Assembly: GCF_000516985.1 (NCBI RefSeq)
Contig: NW_006917099.1
Location: forward strand, 2,248,685-2,312,684
Origin: Pestalotiopsis fici W106-1
Taxonomy: Eukaryota > Ascomycota > Sordariomycetes > Amphisphaeriales > Sporocadaceae
DNA: 64,000 nucleotides
Reading direction: 5' to 3'
Shown: positions 1 to 10,923 of the stretch, piece by piece
Numbering within the stretch: position 1 is the stretch's first letter
How the letters are laid out: every line of letters starts with the position of its first letter
Translations under genes and position numbers: made by a program
The notes under the pieces: generated by a model
The model's database searches: none
What the model was told of the DNA's origin: nothing
Seen by the model: only the letters and a program-made list of their open reading frames with translations

Positions 1-1135
1 CCTCTTTGAGCACACGGGCGGTAGTTACCCGGAGCTGATTACGCGTAATGACATCAAGGTCTTCCTCCCGCCTATCGGTGGACTGACCGTGTATTGTTTC
101 GGAGATCCTGCCAAGATGTCTGATGAAAAAGTCCGACTAGCCCTCAGAATTCATGATGAATGTAACGGTAGCGATGTTTTCGGTTCCGATATCTGTACCT
201 GCAGACCGTATCTGATCTTTGGTATCGAGGAAGCTGTCAAGGAAGCACAGAATGGCGGAAGCGGTGTCGTGATCTATTTCCGCAAGGAGGGCAGAGCCCT
301 TGGTGAAGTGACAAAGGTATGCTATTCTATATTCCAAGATTTTTTTTTATCTTTTTTTTTTCTCGTTGTATGAAGCTATTACTGACAGGATTATAGTACC
401 GTACGTCCAATCAGAATTTACCAAATAGATTCGAAACTTTGGACTATAACTTTGCTAACCCTTACTAGTCGTGTACAATGCCAGGAAACGAGGCGAGGAC
501 CGTGCCTCGGATTACTTCAAGAGAACCGAAAACATTGCTGGAGTCAAGGACATGAGATTCCAGGCTCTGATGCCGGATATTTTGCACTGGCTTGGCATAA
601 AGAAGATTGACCGCATGCTGAGCATGAGCAAGTAAGTCCATTCTACTGTCATGAATTCTGACACGAAAGACGGTGTGCTAAGCAAAGATACAGTATGAAG
701 CACGATGCCATTGTTGGACAAGGGTAAGAATGCAGACCCAGTCAAAACCAAAGTAAAAAAGTCACAAGTATTCTGATTCAGGCACAGCATTCCGATTCAC
801 GAGCGAGTGGAGCTCCCGGAGGAACTTATCCCTGAAGACTCGCGGGTTGAGATTGATGCCAAAATCACTGCTGGTATGTGAACACTGCAACATTCAGGGA
901 GCCCTCACTCCACGTGGGGGCCCCATACCGAGTAAACGTGCATATACACTGACCACGGCTGCAAATACAGGCTACTTCACAACGGGTCACCGCATGACGG
1001 AGGATGAGCTGAAGGCCGTCCAGGGCCGTATGTGGGAAGAGTAAGTTGCTGCCACGCATGAATTCATGACACATGCGCAAAGGATGGAAGAGAACGTGGC
1101 ACAATTGCTAACAAGAATGCAGCATCGACCACTAG
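1..1135 (+). CDS. URC1: Urc1-type GTP cyclohydrolase II-like protein, 5' truncated
   Basis: This is the C-terminal part of a GTP cyclohydrolase II-fold protein of the fungal Urc1 type, which acts in the URC pathway of uracil catabolism rather than in riboflavin synthesis. The 5' end lies outside the window. Seen in the sequence: the zinc-site region GSDICTCRPY and the segment YFRKEGRALGEVTK, followed by Urc1-like LPEELIPEDSRVEIDAK. The exons I infer are 2-316, 397-400, 469-631, 694-723, 788-873, 971-1040 and 1123-1135, which close in one frame and end at TAG 1133-1135. The second exon is only 4 nt, and it is needed to restore TKYLVYNARKRG. The 788 acceptor was preferred over the one ending at 781 because it restores GQGIPIH. 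Family assignment rests on recognised motifs; true RibA is the main alternative. Confidence 0.85.
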
Positions 1136-4100
1136 TGACATGTTCTCAATGAGCAACGACGCGAAGAAACGACGGGTGACTGAGGATACAGAGAGTCAGA
1201 GACAAGAATCTAGATGCATGTGCGCCAGTGTGCTGCGCGGAACAAGTAGGTGTCTGCGTATTATGAGCATGCACGCACTCTGTAGATACCGTATGTAGAG
1301 GGTAGAGAAAACACTCAACAGTCAGCCACCACCACCACGACTTGCGATAACCGGAATGCAAAGACCAATGAATTGTCCGGCCACTTCGGCTCCCGCGACG
1401 AGACACATTTGGCCGATAAACACAGAGAGACTACCTACCATTTCTGGGCCGGGAATTGTCTGATTGGTGGACGACATGCTGAAGCGTCGTGAGCTGTCCA
1501 CTTATGCTGCACCATGTATCGGTTTCAATGGGGCATAAGTTGCGGTAAGTAAGCAGACAGGCCAGTAGGTAGGCAAAGCTGAACATAGGCTCTCTGGGCA
1601 AGCCAAGGCCGAGCGCTCTGAACGCGATGAGCCGGAGCCTGTCACGGAATAGAGGGAGAAAAAAAAAATGTCGCAAATGGACTGCAAACACCTGTCATAC
1701 GCTCGGTTATTGGAGCAGATGTAGAGTATTACTCGTGACTCGATAACCACTGGCAAATCGGCAATGACGCCCGTTGGTTCGGCGACTCGGAGACTGCAGC
1801 AACGGAACGAATAGCGACCAGTTCTTTTTCTTACAGCCAGCCAGCCAGCCAGACGGCATGCCCACCCAACACACAAAGGAGCCTACCAACGTAGCATACG
1901 TTTTCAGTATGTAATACCGTACGGACCGGTGAGCAGTGCTAAGGTGACATGTCTGCTGTTCGGCGCTCGTGTTGTGAATTGGAACGGGTCTCCAACGTTT
2001 CCTCCACTCCCCGCCCGCCCCAGAGAGAACAAGATGGAAAAAAAAAAAAAAGACATGAAGAAAAAAGGAGTCAAAGGATGATAGTGGACTGGCTTGACTT
2101 GGTCACGAGAAGAGAGATCAGGCCAAAGACGGCATTGAAGTGCGTTGTGGCCATGGCGACTAGGCTGGAAACTGCTTCGTGATCCGCTTCTTCTTTGTCT
2201 GGTTCCTGACCGACATTAGGCCTTCGAGGAAATTCTAGAAACCAGAACAGAACAAGACAAGCGTCAGGGCCTTGCTGCCGCTGCTGCTGCTGCTGGATGA
2301 TGGATGAATGCTCCAGAGCAAGAGGGAAAAAAGGTGTTTGCTTGCTGTTACTGCTTCTGGCCACTAATACTGTCATGCAAGTACTGTCCGTAGAGGCGGT
2401 GGGCGCGGAAGAGAGTCCGTGATGTCTCCAACTGGGACGGTACTGGAGCTAATCCTGTGTAGTCGGTGCCAGTTCGCTAAGCAGTATTCAGTCAAAATGG
2501 TCAGCCCTCTCTGCCCTTTCCGGGGCCATGTGTTAATAAAGACCCGTGCTTTTCGACCTAGTGTAGGTAGAACCGAAGTGAACGCGCAGTGATGGAGCTT
2601 CGGCTGCAGGTGTATAGTGTATAGCTTCCTTGCCCCTCTCCGTTTTCCAAGGATCATGACAAGGAAACATGCTGTCGTAGAAGCAATGGAAGAAGCAAAG
2701 GAAGGAATCGAGACGAAAAAGGGGAGCCCGAGAAAAAGCTAGGACCCCAACAACTGTTGTCGTGGACGGGTCACGGGAAACGGGGTCGACGATGATGGCA
2801 TCATGGATTCACCAACGGGCAATGGATGAAGTGAGAGTGGACGGACGGAAGCATGACCTTGTTTATGGATTGCTGCCCGCCCGCGATCAAATGTCAAGAA
2901 AAAACACAGACGGCCACTCGGGCCTCTCTCTACCTCTAGCGTTCTTGTTGCCCTCTTTTTGCCCAGTTTGGCCACGAGAGACCGGGGCCCAAAGTCCATG
3001 TTCCCCGTCACCATTGTTGCTGATTACCTATTACCTAGGACAATTCAAGTTACCATGGTACAGAAAAGACGGACTAGTTGGCTGATGAGAAGAGTCCAAG
3101 ACGGCCGAGATCTTTCTTTTTTACCGTGTGTTCAATTTTTGCCCCACCCCATTGCCTCGAACCCTTCAATGGAAGTTCGCCATTCCATTCCCTTGCGGGG
3201 GTTGCCGCCTCTTTTTTCTGAATGGGTACCGTATACAAAGCAAGTGGGTTGGGCAGCGAGGGGGGAAGGGAAGAGGGAAGGAAGAGAAAAAATATGCAAG
3301 GCCGCCGTTCCCCTTCAACGTCGTCGTCACACCCGTCAGCAGGGCAAGAGAGACAAGACAATGCGACTGGGCCCCGGATCTGGACCAAGGACCAACAATG
3401 CTCTGTAACACCAAGCAACAGGAAAGACATTGGACAGAACAGCGTCCAGCCCAGGAACCTGATGCTAAGTGTACCGGAGATGGGGTGGTCAGTGGTGGTG
3501 GTATCAGGTAGGGGGTGTTGATCAATGGGTGAATAATAAATTATAATGTACATAATTTGGTACGCTACCAGCAGCACCAGCCAGCCAAGGTAATGTAGGC
3601 AGGTACTCTGTAACCTACTACCCATGTTTATGTGTGTAATGTATGTATGTACGCCCGACATGCCGGATGCCCACCACACAAGATTGTACACGACAGCTCA
3701 GAGGTGCCCTTGGGGTGCCTCGCCTGCTTGGCTCTATTGGGAATTACCCCCTGGGCCAAGGGCCCCATTCCCACACCCCTTCCGTCGCCCGTCCGTTTAT
3801 TGGATATTGCCATGTGGCACCATGCCATGTCCTGCTCCGAGAACAGTCTTGTCTCGAGAGGTCGTGGTACGTTTGTTAGTGCTGCACCGGAGAGGTATGG
3901 GTATCAATGAGGTGCCAAATGGTTGTCGCTGGCGCCTCTTTGGGGCGGGTACCTGGCCGCCGCTTGCTCCTGGTGGTTAGCGGGGTGGTCTCCGGATACC
4001 AAGGATGGGATGGTATGGGATGGGATGGATGACAAGACAGACACTACGTACCGGCCGACCGTCCATACCTTAAACCCTCGTTCATAAACCTTGGGCCATG

Positions 4101-4390
4101 GCAGCCTTGGACGCACACTGATGACTTTCCTCACTATCTTCTTTCTTGCCATCACTTTTGATTGAGCTTTTGAGTTTAATATCTCTCGCTGTCCAACAAA
4201 ACTTTGTCTCGGAAATAGCCACAAGCAGGTCTTAAAAAACACAAAGCCTATCAAACTCTCGTATCGCCACTTGTGTGAGAGCAAAAAGCGCCAAGAGCTG
4301 TCACTTTAAAAGAAGACACTCTTTCCAACTAAACTTGGTCACACACAAAACAACAAACACCTTGACAGACATACACATCTATATAATACA
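1136..4390. other. Gene-free intergenic region, 3.3 kb
   Basis: I see no convincing gene here. Open frames on both strands are short, overlap each other and show no family motifs or splice-linked continuation. Low-complexity patches are present: four CCAG units near 1840-1857, a (CTG)n run near 2279-2295, and a GGATG-type repeat near 4003-4031. The last 100 bases (A/C-rich, ending in tatataatacaATG) look like the leader of the next gene. Confidence 0.6.
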
Positions 4391-4879
4391 ATGTCTTCAT
4401 TAAGAGACTCGCGTCAGCTTACGCGGAGAGAATCATCACCCAGGCCGAGTGCCAGAAGCAGCAGCAGGCGGCGACCTCAACTACTCCGGGCTTGCGCTAC
4501 AGAGCCTTCCATTACAACGTCGAGCGCCTACCGAGGAGTCACGGCGAGTCCCAACTCTAGCAGGCGAGCCACGGAAATCCTGAGCCGTGTAGCCGTCTCC
4601 AACGCTGCCGTACTGAGCTCATCACCAAACTCGACTCGGAGTTTTGCCTCTTCGGACTTTGAGGCGGCGGGGCTTACAGAGGCTGAGAAGAGGGAACTTT
4701 TGCGGAGCAATATTAGCCCATGTAAGTCCTACAATGACGTGCCTCCTCAAGACTACCTACCTTTAATATCATTCACATATACTGACCATACTTGTATAGA
4801 TTCCGCATGCTATTTTAGCTTTCCAAACTTTGATGCTTGGGATGCTGAGCAACAAGAGGATGGCAAGGAAATGCCTTGA
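4391..4879 (+). CDS. Small Ser/Arg-rich hypothetical protein, one intron
   Basis: I do not recognise the family. The N-terminal half is rich in Ser, Arg and Pro and probably disordered. A short ordered-looking stretch, LTEAEKRELLRS, is followed by an aromatic tail (SACYFSFPNFDAWDAEQ). A canonical intron at 4722-4799 (GTAAGT donor, TACTGAC branch, TATAG acceptor) gives exons 4391-4721 and 4800-4879 and a 136-residue product. The intron is 78 nt, a multiple of three, and has no stop, so unspliced message would encode 162 residues instead. The start is the first ATG after an A/C-rich leader. No signal peptide or membrane segment is visible, although the basic N-terminus could suit mitochondrial or nuclear import (inference). 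Confidence 0.65.
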   Translation: MSSLRDSRQLTRRESSPRPSARSSSRRRPQLLRACATEPSITTSSAYRGVTASPNSSRRATEILSRVAVSNAAVLSSSPNSTRSFASSDFEAAGLTEAEKRELLRSNISPCKSYNDVPPQDYLPLISFTYTDHTCIDSACYFSFPNFDAWDAEQQEDGKEMP

Positions 4880-6319
4880 GCCCATGCATATCAATGACTG
4901 ATATTGTATACTTGTCACACCACACACGCACACACACAACACTTTTATTTGTTTTAATTCCCCGAGTCACTCGCCACCAAAGTATACATACTTTTTTCCG
5001 TCTTCACTTGAAGCTTTTGCTCGTGATGCGAGAGGCGAGAGACGGCGAAACTTGTCGATGCTCCTGGCGACCATAACAACAACAACAACAACGGACGATA
5101 ATTCGGCGGCGCCTTTTTATTAGCGACACATCATGGCTTGGAGTTTGGGACTTTTTTTGGGAAGCGTTTTTTTGCATAGCTCACGGCGTTCAACACATGC
5201 GGCCGTCGAGCCTCTCAAGGATTCAAAGATACCAGCTTCAACTTTGACTTTTGGTATACACAAGGAGGAAGCATGAAAGTTGCTGCGCAACAAGACTGCA
5301 CATGCGCAGCGCAACATGCCAAGGATATAATATCACTATGTGATGGAATCTGGAAGTGGCTCTGAGCAGCACAACAGTTCAGGATGACATATCCTGGCGA
5401 TTGAAAGAGAAGAAAAGGGCCACACATCAGCATGACCATCCATCCTATGGCCGTCATTACAAGTCCTAGTGACCATATAAATTTGGCCAATTTTCCAGTC
5501 ACAATATTAGGCATAAATAGTATAACATATTTAACACCAAAAAAAGAAAAAAGAAAATATGATACAATACCTTTTCAACTCGGCTCGTCTGCATATGCTT
5601 TGCATGATTTGATGTCCCGGCTGCCATTAACCACTTGATAGATATTTCCGATTAAGTGTCATATTGGCGTACTTCGGGTATTTGAACGATTCTACTAGTG
5701 CTGAGCGACGTCACTGACGATACTGTGTGGTGTTTATCGTCCTTGATCATAAAATGACGCCAACAAGCTATAGTCGTCCTGAATGGAACAGATCCGACTA
5801 GAGCACCGACAAAAAGGAAGGCCTAATGCATCAAGCCGGAACTCGGACAAGGATATCTTGCAAGTTGAGACTTTTGAGAAGAGCCGCAGTCGATCATTCA
5901 GAGATCTTCAACCATTTTGGAAGCATCCTGTCGTCATTGGCTATTTTCAAAAGAGGCAAAGGTACAGGAGGGTACTAGCAATGTTAGTGCACAGAGGCAG
6001 CACAATGCTGGGCAGATTTCTCTTGGTCGAATGGGCCCTGGCTGGCTGGCAGCTGGCAGAATCTGGCACCTCCGTCACTTCTGTGGACGCAAAATAAAAA
6101 AGTTGTTGACTGGCACGTGCGGCTAAACCCCGGCCCTGATTAATTCTAGTTCACCTAAGCCTAGCCCACAGAGCCGCCCGCCCCAAGAAAATTCACAATT
6201 TCGACTTGGCCTTGAGATTTGACTTGACCCTCCTTCGAAAAGTCAACCACCACCAACCGGCTTTCCTCAACCATCTCGACTTTTCCAGATATTGCGCGGC
6301 TACTCGACTGCTCGCAATC
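4880..6319. other. Intergenic region with simple repeats
   Basis: This stretch holds the 3' flank of the small Ser/Arg-rich gene and the promoter of the eS1 gene. It contains a CA-rich microsatellite (about 4919-4941) and a CAA run (about 5073-5093). I see no gene; the 104-codon frame at 5783-6097 has no recognisable features. Confidence 0.6.
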
Positions 6320-7566
6320 ATGGCTGTTGGAAAGTGAGTACACGATTGCTTTTTTCAGCACATTTGCACAGACACTGGACGGCGGGAAGAAAAAAACACT
6401 CCATTCACCTCGATGGCGCCTTTGGCCGATCTCGCGACCTCGAAAGTTATAGGACGCAATCACAGTCTCGAGCCTGCACGAATCGCAAACCGCCGTTGAT
6501 ATCTTCGCCCGCCGTTCCTTTGTCGTCTTGTGGTGCTCGGATTGGAACAAAAAAAAATTCGGATGCTAATTACTGGCATCAAATAGGAACAAGAGATTGT
6601 CCAAGGGCAAGAAGGGTCTCAAGAAGAAGACCCAGGACCCCTTCGCCCGCAAGGACTGGTACTCCCTGAAGGTGCGTCAAGATTCTAGTTTCCACGAGGT
6701 CGTGGACATGACTTTTCAATCGGGGCATGAGAGCTAACTCGATTACATAGGCACCGGCCCCTTTCAACATCCGAGAGTATGACCGCCTCTACAATACCCG
6801 ACTTGGGGGATATTCACGCGCAGAACTCGTTTCTAACATTTCTTTCTAGTGTCGGTAAGACCCTGGTCAACAGAACCACCGGTCTCAAGAACGCCAACGA
6901 TGCTCTGAAGGGCCGCATCGTCGAGGTCTCTCTGGCCGATCTCCAGAAGGACGAGGACCACTCCTTCCGCAAGATCAAGCTCCGTGTCGACGAGGTCCAG
7001 GGCAAGAACTGCCTGACCAACTTCCACGGTCTCGACTTCACCTCTGACAAGCTGCGATCGCTCGTCCGCAAGTGGCAATCCCTGATTGAGGCCAACATCA
7101 CCATCAAGACCTCTGACGACTACCTCCTCCGCCTCTTTGCCATTGCTTTCACCAAGCGCCGCCCCAACCAGATCCGCAAGACCACCTACGCTGCATCATC
7201 TCAGATCCGTGCCATCCGCAAGAAGATGGTTGAGATCATCCAGCGTGAGGCTGCCAGCTGCACTCTCCAGCAGTTTGTTTCCAAGCTCATCCCTGAGGTT
7301 ATTGGTCGCGAGATCGAGAAGGCCACCCAGGGCATCTACCCCCTCCAGAACGTGCGTATCCCGGAAACCCCCTACAACTATTGGTCTTTTGTCTCTGCTC
7401 TCTTGCTAACAATGTTGATTAGGTCCACATCCGCAAGGTCAAGCTCCTGAAGTCGCCCAAGTTCGACCTCGGTGGCCTCCTGGCCCTGCACGGCGAGTCG
7501 ACTACAAACGAGGACGGCCAGAAGATTGAGCGGGAGTTCAAGGAGCGGGTGCTTGAGGAGGTCTAA
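6320..7566 (+). CDS. RPS1: 40S ribosomal protein eS1 (S1/S3a)
   Basis: A small-subunit ribosomal protein of the eS1 (S3Ae) family, 256 residues, the usual length. The exons are 6320-6333, 6587-6671, 6751-6776, 6850-7351 and 7423-7566. Splicing gives [15 protein letters not shown] at the N-terminus, then [15 protein letters not shown], the [12 protein letters not shown] region and [16 protein letters not shown] near the end; all are hallmarks of eS1. The first exon is only 14 nt and the third 26 nt, and intron 1 is long (253 nt), a pattern common in fungal ribosomal protein genes. I found no C/D-box snoRNA signature in intron 1. Expression should be high and growth-regulated (family knowledge). 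Confidence 0.97.
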
Positions 7567-8769
7567 ATGCGACAATGAGAATGAGTACTCTGGACATGGA
7601 ACGGCGTGTGGTTTTTCCCGCAATGGCATATTAGGTCTCACTTCTGCTTGCATTTGGCGTGGCTATGGGTAAGCCGCGAGATTTAAAGCGGCCTCTCATG
7701 AAAGAGAAAAAAAAATGGGAAAGTCTGCTTTATGAGATCATGACCTCGAGCCTCTTTTTACGGTGAATGCCATGACGCCTGTGGATACCAAATACCACCT
7801 TGCCCTCGATATAAATCTTGGGAATATGACCGAAAGATCTAATGGTGTGGTTTTAGGGTGGTAAAATTGAAAATATTCTACCATGTATTCCTGTAACATG
7901 AAGACGTGATGACATTTGAATTTGTTGGTGTCCAAGTTGGTAAATATCACGACCTAGAGACGTGAAATATTCGTCTCTTTTGCACGACCAGCTGTGTGTT
8001 CCATGTCAAATATTGTTCCAGTCCGACTTTTATACTGCCCAGTAATGACGACCTCGTGTGTCCCGAGTTTTGCTCTGACGTCGTGGTGTATCTTATCACT
8101 GTATCGTCATATCACTGACTGGGTCGTTGTACAGCAAAATTATGTATTCTATTCGCTGGATCATGTCCATGGGGTATGGAGACACGCACAGAGACGGTCA
8201 GCCTTATCGGCCGCGGATCACGCGTTAAGCACCAACAAGACCCATGACTGAATCTCAACGTCACCAAGGTGACAAGACCTTGTTGGGAGAATTTATGCAT
8301 AACATTTTCTCGTCTCGACGCCAAAGTATTTAAATAGGATTTGGGTGTTTCATCAACATTAGGCGGCAATTTTCGAGGAAGGGATTCCCCAAAGATCTTG
8401 GGCACCAGCTAAAAACAGAGAAGCTTACTGGGGGGTGGTGTGTGTGTGTGTGTGTGTGTGTGGAGGGAGGAGAGAAAGACCCTTTGCAGAAGCATTTAGC
8501 GCTCCCACACCGTTGTTCGGCGCATACCTAGTAGGCAACGGGAAAGAAACAAGGCGGACGAACAAGACGAGAAAACGTCTTTGCTTTTCAACTCAGCCTC
8601 CTACCACCCTAAACAAAACTATACCCGATTTTTCTTTTCGACAAAGCTTCTCTCTATAATCTCACATGATACGGACCCAAAAGACTGCGCCTGCTGTTCA
8701 ACATACAGACCCTCTTTTCCGTTTTCAGCTATTCTTATCGGCGTTCCGACGCCCACGACAACGCGCATC
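7567..8769. other. Intergenic region between eS1 and Rab genes
   Basis: It contains the 3' flank of the eS1 gene and the promoter and leader of the Rab gene. The leader side carries a GT microsatellite (see separate entry) and, from about 8690, a CT-rich stretch ending in cgcgcatcATG. No gene was seen. Confidence 0.6.
8438..8462 (+). repeat. (GT)n microsatellite
   Basis: About twelve GT dinucleotides in an uninterrupted run, roughly 310 bp upstream of the Rab start codon, probably within its promoter or 5' leader. Confidence 0.9.
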
Positions 8770-9703
8770 ATGGCCTCGTCGGACGAGGCGTTGCCCGTGC
8801 TCAAGGTCCTCATCATTGGGCCGTCGGGCGCCGGCAAGAGCGCTTGTAAGTGGTTGTTCTATCTAGTCTATCATGCGCCACCACGAGCTTTGCCACTGCC
8901 CGGACCATGTTTGGAATAATAGCCTTTTTGTGACTGACGAGATTGACATGTTATAGTATTGATGAGGTACTGTGAGGATACCTTTGACCCGGATACTTCT
9001 ACGGCTACCATAGGGATAGACTTCAAGGTGAGGCAATACACTGCAGTACTTTTGATTTCCTTGAACGTATTTGCTCATTTTTCCATCTAGACCAAGAGAT
9101 TATCAGTTAGAGGTAAAGCGTACAGATTAAATGTCTTTGATACGGTGGGTCGTCTCTGTTCAAGAACTTGTTTTGAGTAAAGTCACTGACTTGATGACAA
9201 GGCTGGCCAAGAACGCTTTCGCACCTTGTCCACCAGTTACTATAGAGGTGCTCATGGTGTAATCATTGTCTATGACATTTCGAGTCGATCCAGTTTTGCG
9301 GCCATGGACAAGTGGATCGAAGAGGCGAGAAATAATGCCAACCCAGATGCTGTACTGTACATTGTACGTTGCTCTTCCTTCTCTCATAACCTTTGCTCTC
9401 GTCGATATACTATAGCCGTGATAGACTAATGCAAACATGTTGTAGGTTGGAAGCAAACTAGACAAGGACGCCTCCGGTGGCCGTGTCATTTCCCAAGAAC
9501 AAGGCCAAGCCTACGCCGATGCTCAGGGGGCAGGTTTCTGTGAAGTCAGCAGCAAGACGAGAGAAAATGTCCGCCGGCCGTTTATCGAGGTGGTGGATCG
9601 TATTGCCCAGAAGCCAGAGCTGATTAAGCCGCCCAATGCAAATAACGGCACCCTGAGTATTGGCAATCTCGGTTCCGACTACTCCTCTGCTTGCCCTTGC
9701 TGA
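8770..9703 (+). CDS. Rab family small GTPase (Rab18-like)
   Basis: A Ras-superfamily GTPase of the Rab type, 206 residues, expected to regulate vesicle or lipid-droplet/ER traffic. The exons are 8770-8845, 8957-9027, 9091-9144, 9202-9363 and 9446-9703. Visible motifs: P-loop GPSGAGKS (residues 17-24), switch I ATIGIDF, G3 DTAGQERF, RabF-like YYRGAHG, G5 EVSSKT and a C-terminal CPC, the CXC geranylgeranylation signal. The G4 motif reads GSKLD rather than the usual NKxD, so the guanine-contacting Asn is Ser. The layout and a short insertless core resemble Rab18/Ypt-type proteins, but the subfamily is inferred. It converges with the ABHD11-like gene, 224 bp apart. Confidence 0.93.
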
Positions 9704-9927
9704 GCAAGATGGAAACTCGGCAAGCGCTAGAAGGATGACGAATAGCTACGAAGCACATGAAGGATCTTGGGTTTCGAGAGCCATGAGTGTATACGACTTT
9801 TGTTTTTGTTCATCGCGGCTGATATCCCTGGGACCCGCGCGAGCGTCTATGTTTCTTCCATGTCTATGGTTGGGTATCTCTCTATAAATTGTGGTATCCG
9901 TATCCGTAGCTCTACACCCTATTATGA

Positions 9928-10923
9928 TTATTCCTTTGGCGTCAGAAACTCAATCACAGCTACATGATCGTGTCAGTGACTTGTATATAATATGAAGAGA
10001 GAGTTTCAAGACACACCTTTCAGAAATGGCTCGGGCTTCTCGGAAATGACCCAGTGCCCAGCATCAATGTCGACCATTTGGAACCGGGGGAAGAAACGGC
10101 CGATTAGCGGAATCGCCTCGTCGGGCACGTACTTGCTCTTGGTGCCGCGGACAAACAGCGCCGGCTTCTCAAACCGGACCTGCTCGGGGTCCTTGAAGGG
10201 GAAATCTCCCATGTTGTCGAGCTCCTTGGAAATAATGCCCAGCGGCACCTTGAACTTTTGCTGCGTCGACCCTTGCGGCCGGTGCAGGTTGCCGAGCAGG
10301 AACTGGCGCACGGGAAGATCCTTTTCGTACTCTGCCAGAATCTTGTCTGCCTCGCTCTGCTTGGTCACGCCGGCGGCGTCGATGCGCTTCATGCCCTGAA
10401 TGTACTTTCCAAAGTCGCTGCCGAGCTGCGCATCGAGGGGCGCATTATCGACGCTCACGATGTCGCGCACCAGGCGCGGCTCGGCCAGGGCCAGGGCCAT
10501 GGCGCACTTTGCCCCCATGCTGTGCCCAATGAGCGTCGGGTCCTCGAGGCCGTGGCGGCCGATAAAGTCGACGACGTCGTCGGCCATGGCGCTGTAGTTG
10601 TGCTCGGCCACGTGCGGCGAGTCGCCGTGGTTGCGCAGGTCGACGGCGTACACGTGCCGGCCCAGCTCCCGCGCCAGCACCTTGGATACCGTCCGGTTGT
10701 TCTTGCGGCTGCCAAACAGCCCGTGCATGAAGATGATGGGCGCCGACGTGGCCCCGCGCGTCTCCCGGCCCGCCTCGGGGGCGTGGTGGTCAAATGCCAG
10801 ATCGACGGTCCGCTTGGTCGAATAGTAGAGGCAGGCGGCCCTAGGAGTCGTTATCGTGGCCGCCGTTGCCCGCGAGAGTTGGCGCAGAGCCTGTAGAGGC
10901 TGCATGGCCCGAGAGGGTGCCAT
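9928..10923 (-). CDS. IMO32: Mitochondrial alpha/beta hydrolase (ABHD11/Imo32-like)
   Basis: An alpha/beta-hydrolase of 312 residues related to human ABHD11 and yeast Imo32/Eat1. The exons on the minus strand are 10923-10017 and 9959-9928, separated by a 57-nt intron with a CACTGAC branch site. The N-terminus is Arg-rich with few acids, fitting a mitochondrial presequence. Motifs: oxyanion segment HGLFGS (67-72), nucleophile elbow GHSMG (133-137, Ser135), and the catalytic-His region DAGHW (His290); the second exon supplies the C-terminal VIEFLTPKE. An in-frame ATG at 11008-11010 would add 29 residues; I chose 10923 because its context (CACAATGG) is better and the presequence then starts at residue 1. 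Substrate cannot be read from the sequence. Confidence 0.9.

Noticed and set aside
2739..3691. Several overlapping 90-205-codon frames on both strands
   Set aside because: They overlap each other, have skewed composition and no motif, and no splice-linked continuation was found.
5783..6097. 104-codon ATG frame upstream of the eS1 gene
   Set aside because: No motif, no clear leader, and it ends in the eS1 promoter.
10258..10896. 212-codon plus-strand frame
   Set aside because: Antisense shadow of the ABHD11-like gene, caused by its GC-rich codon use.
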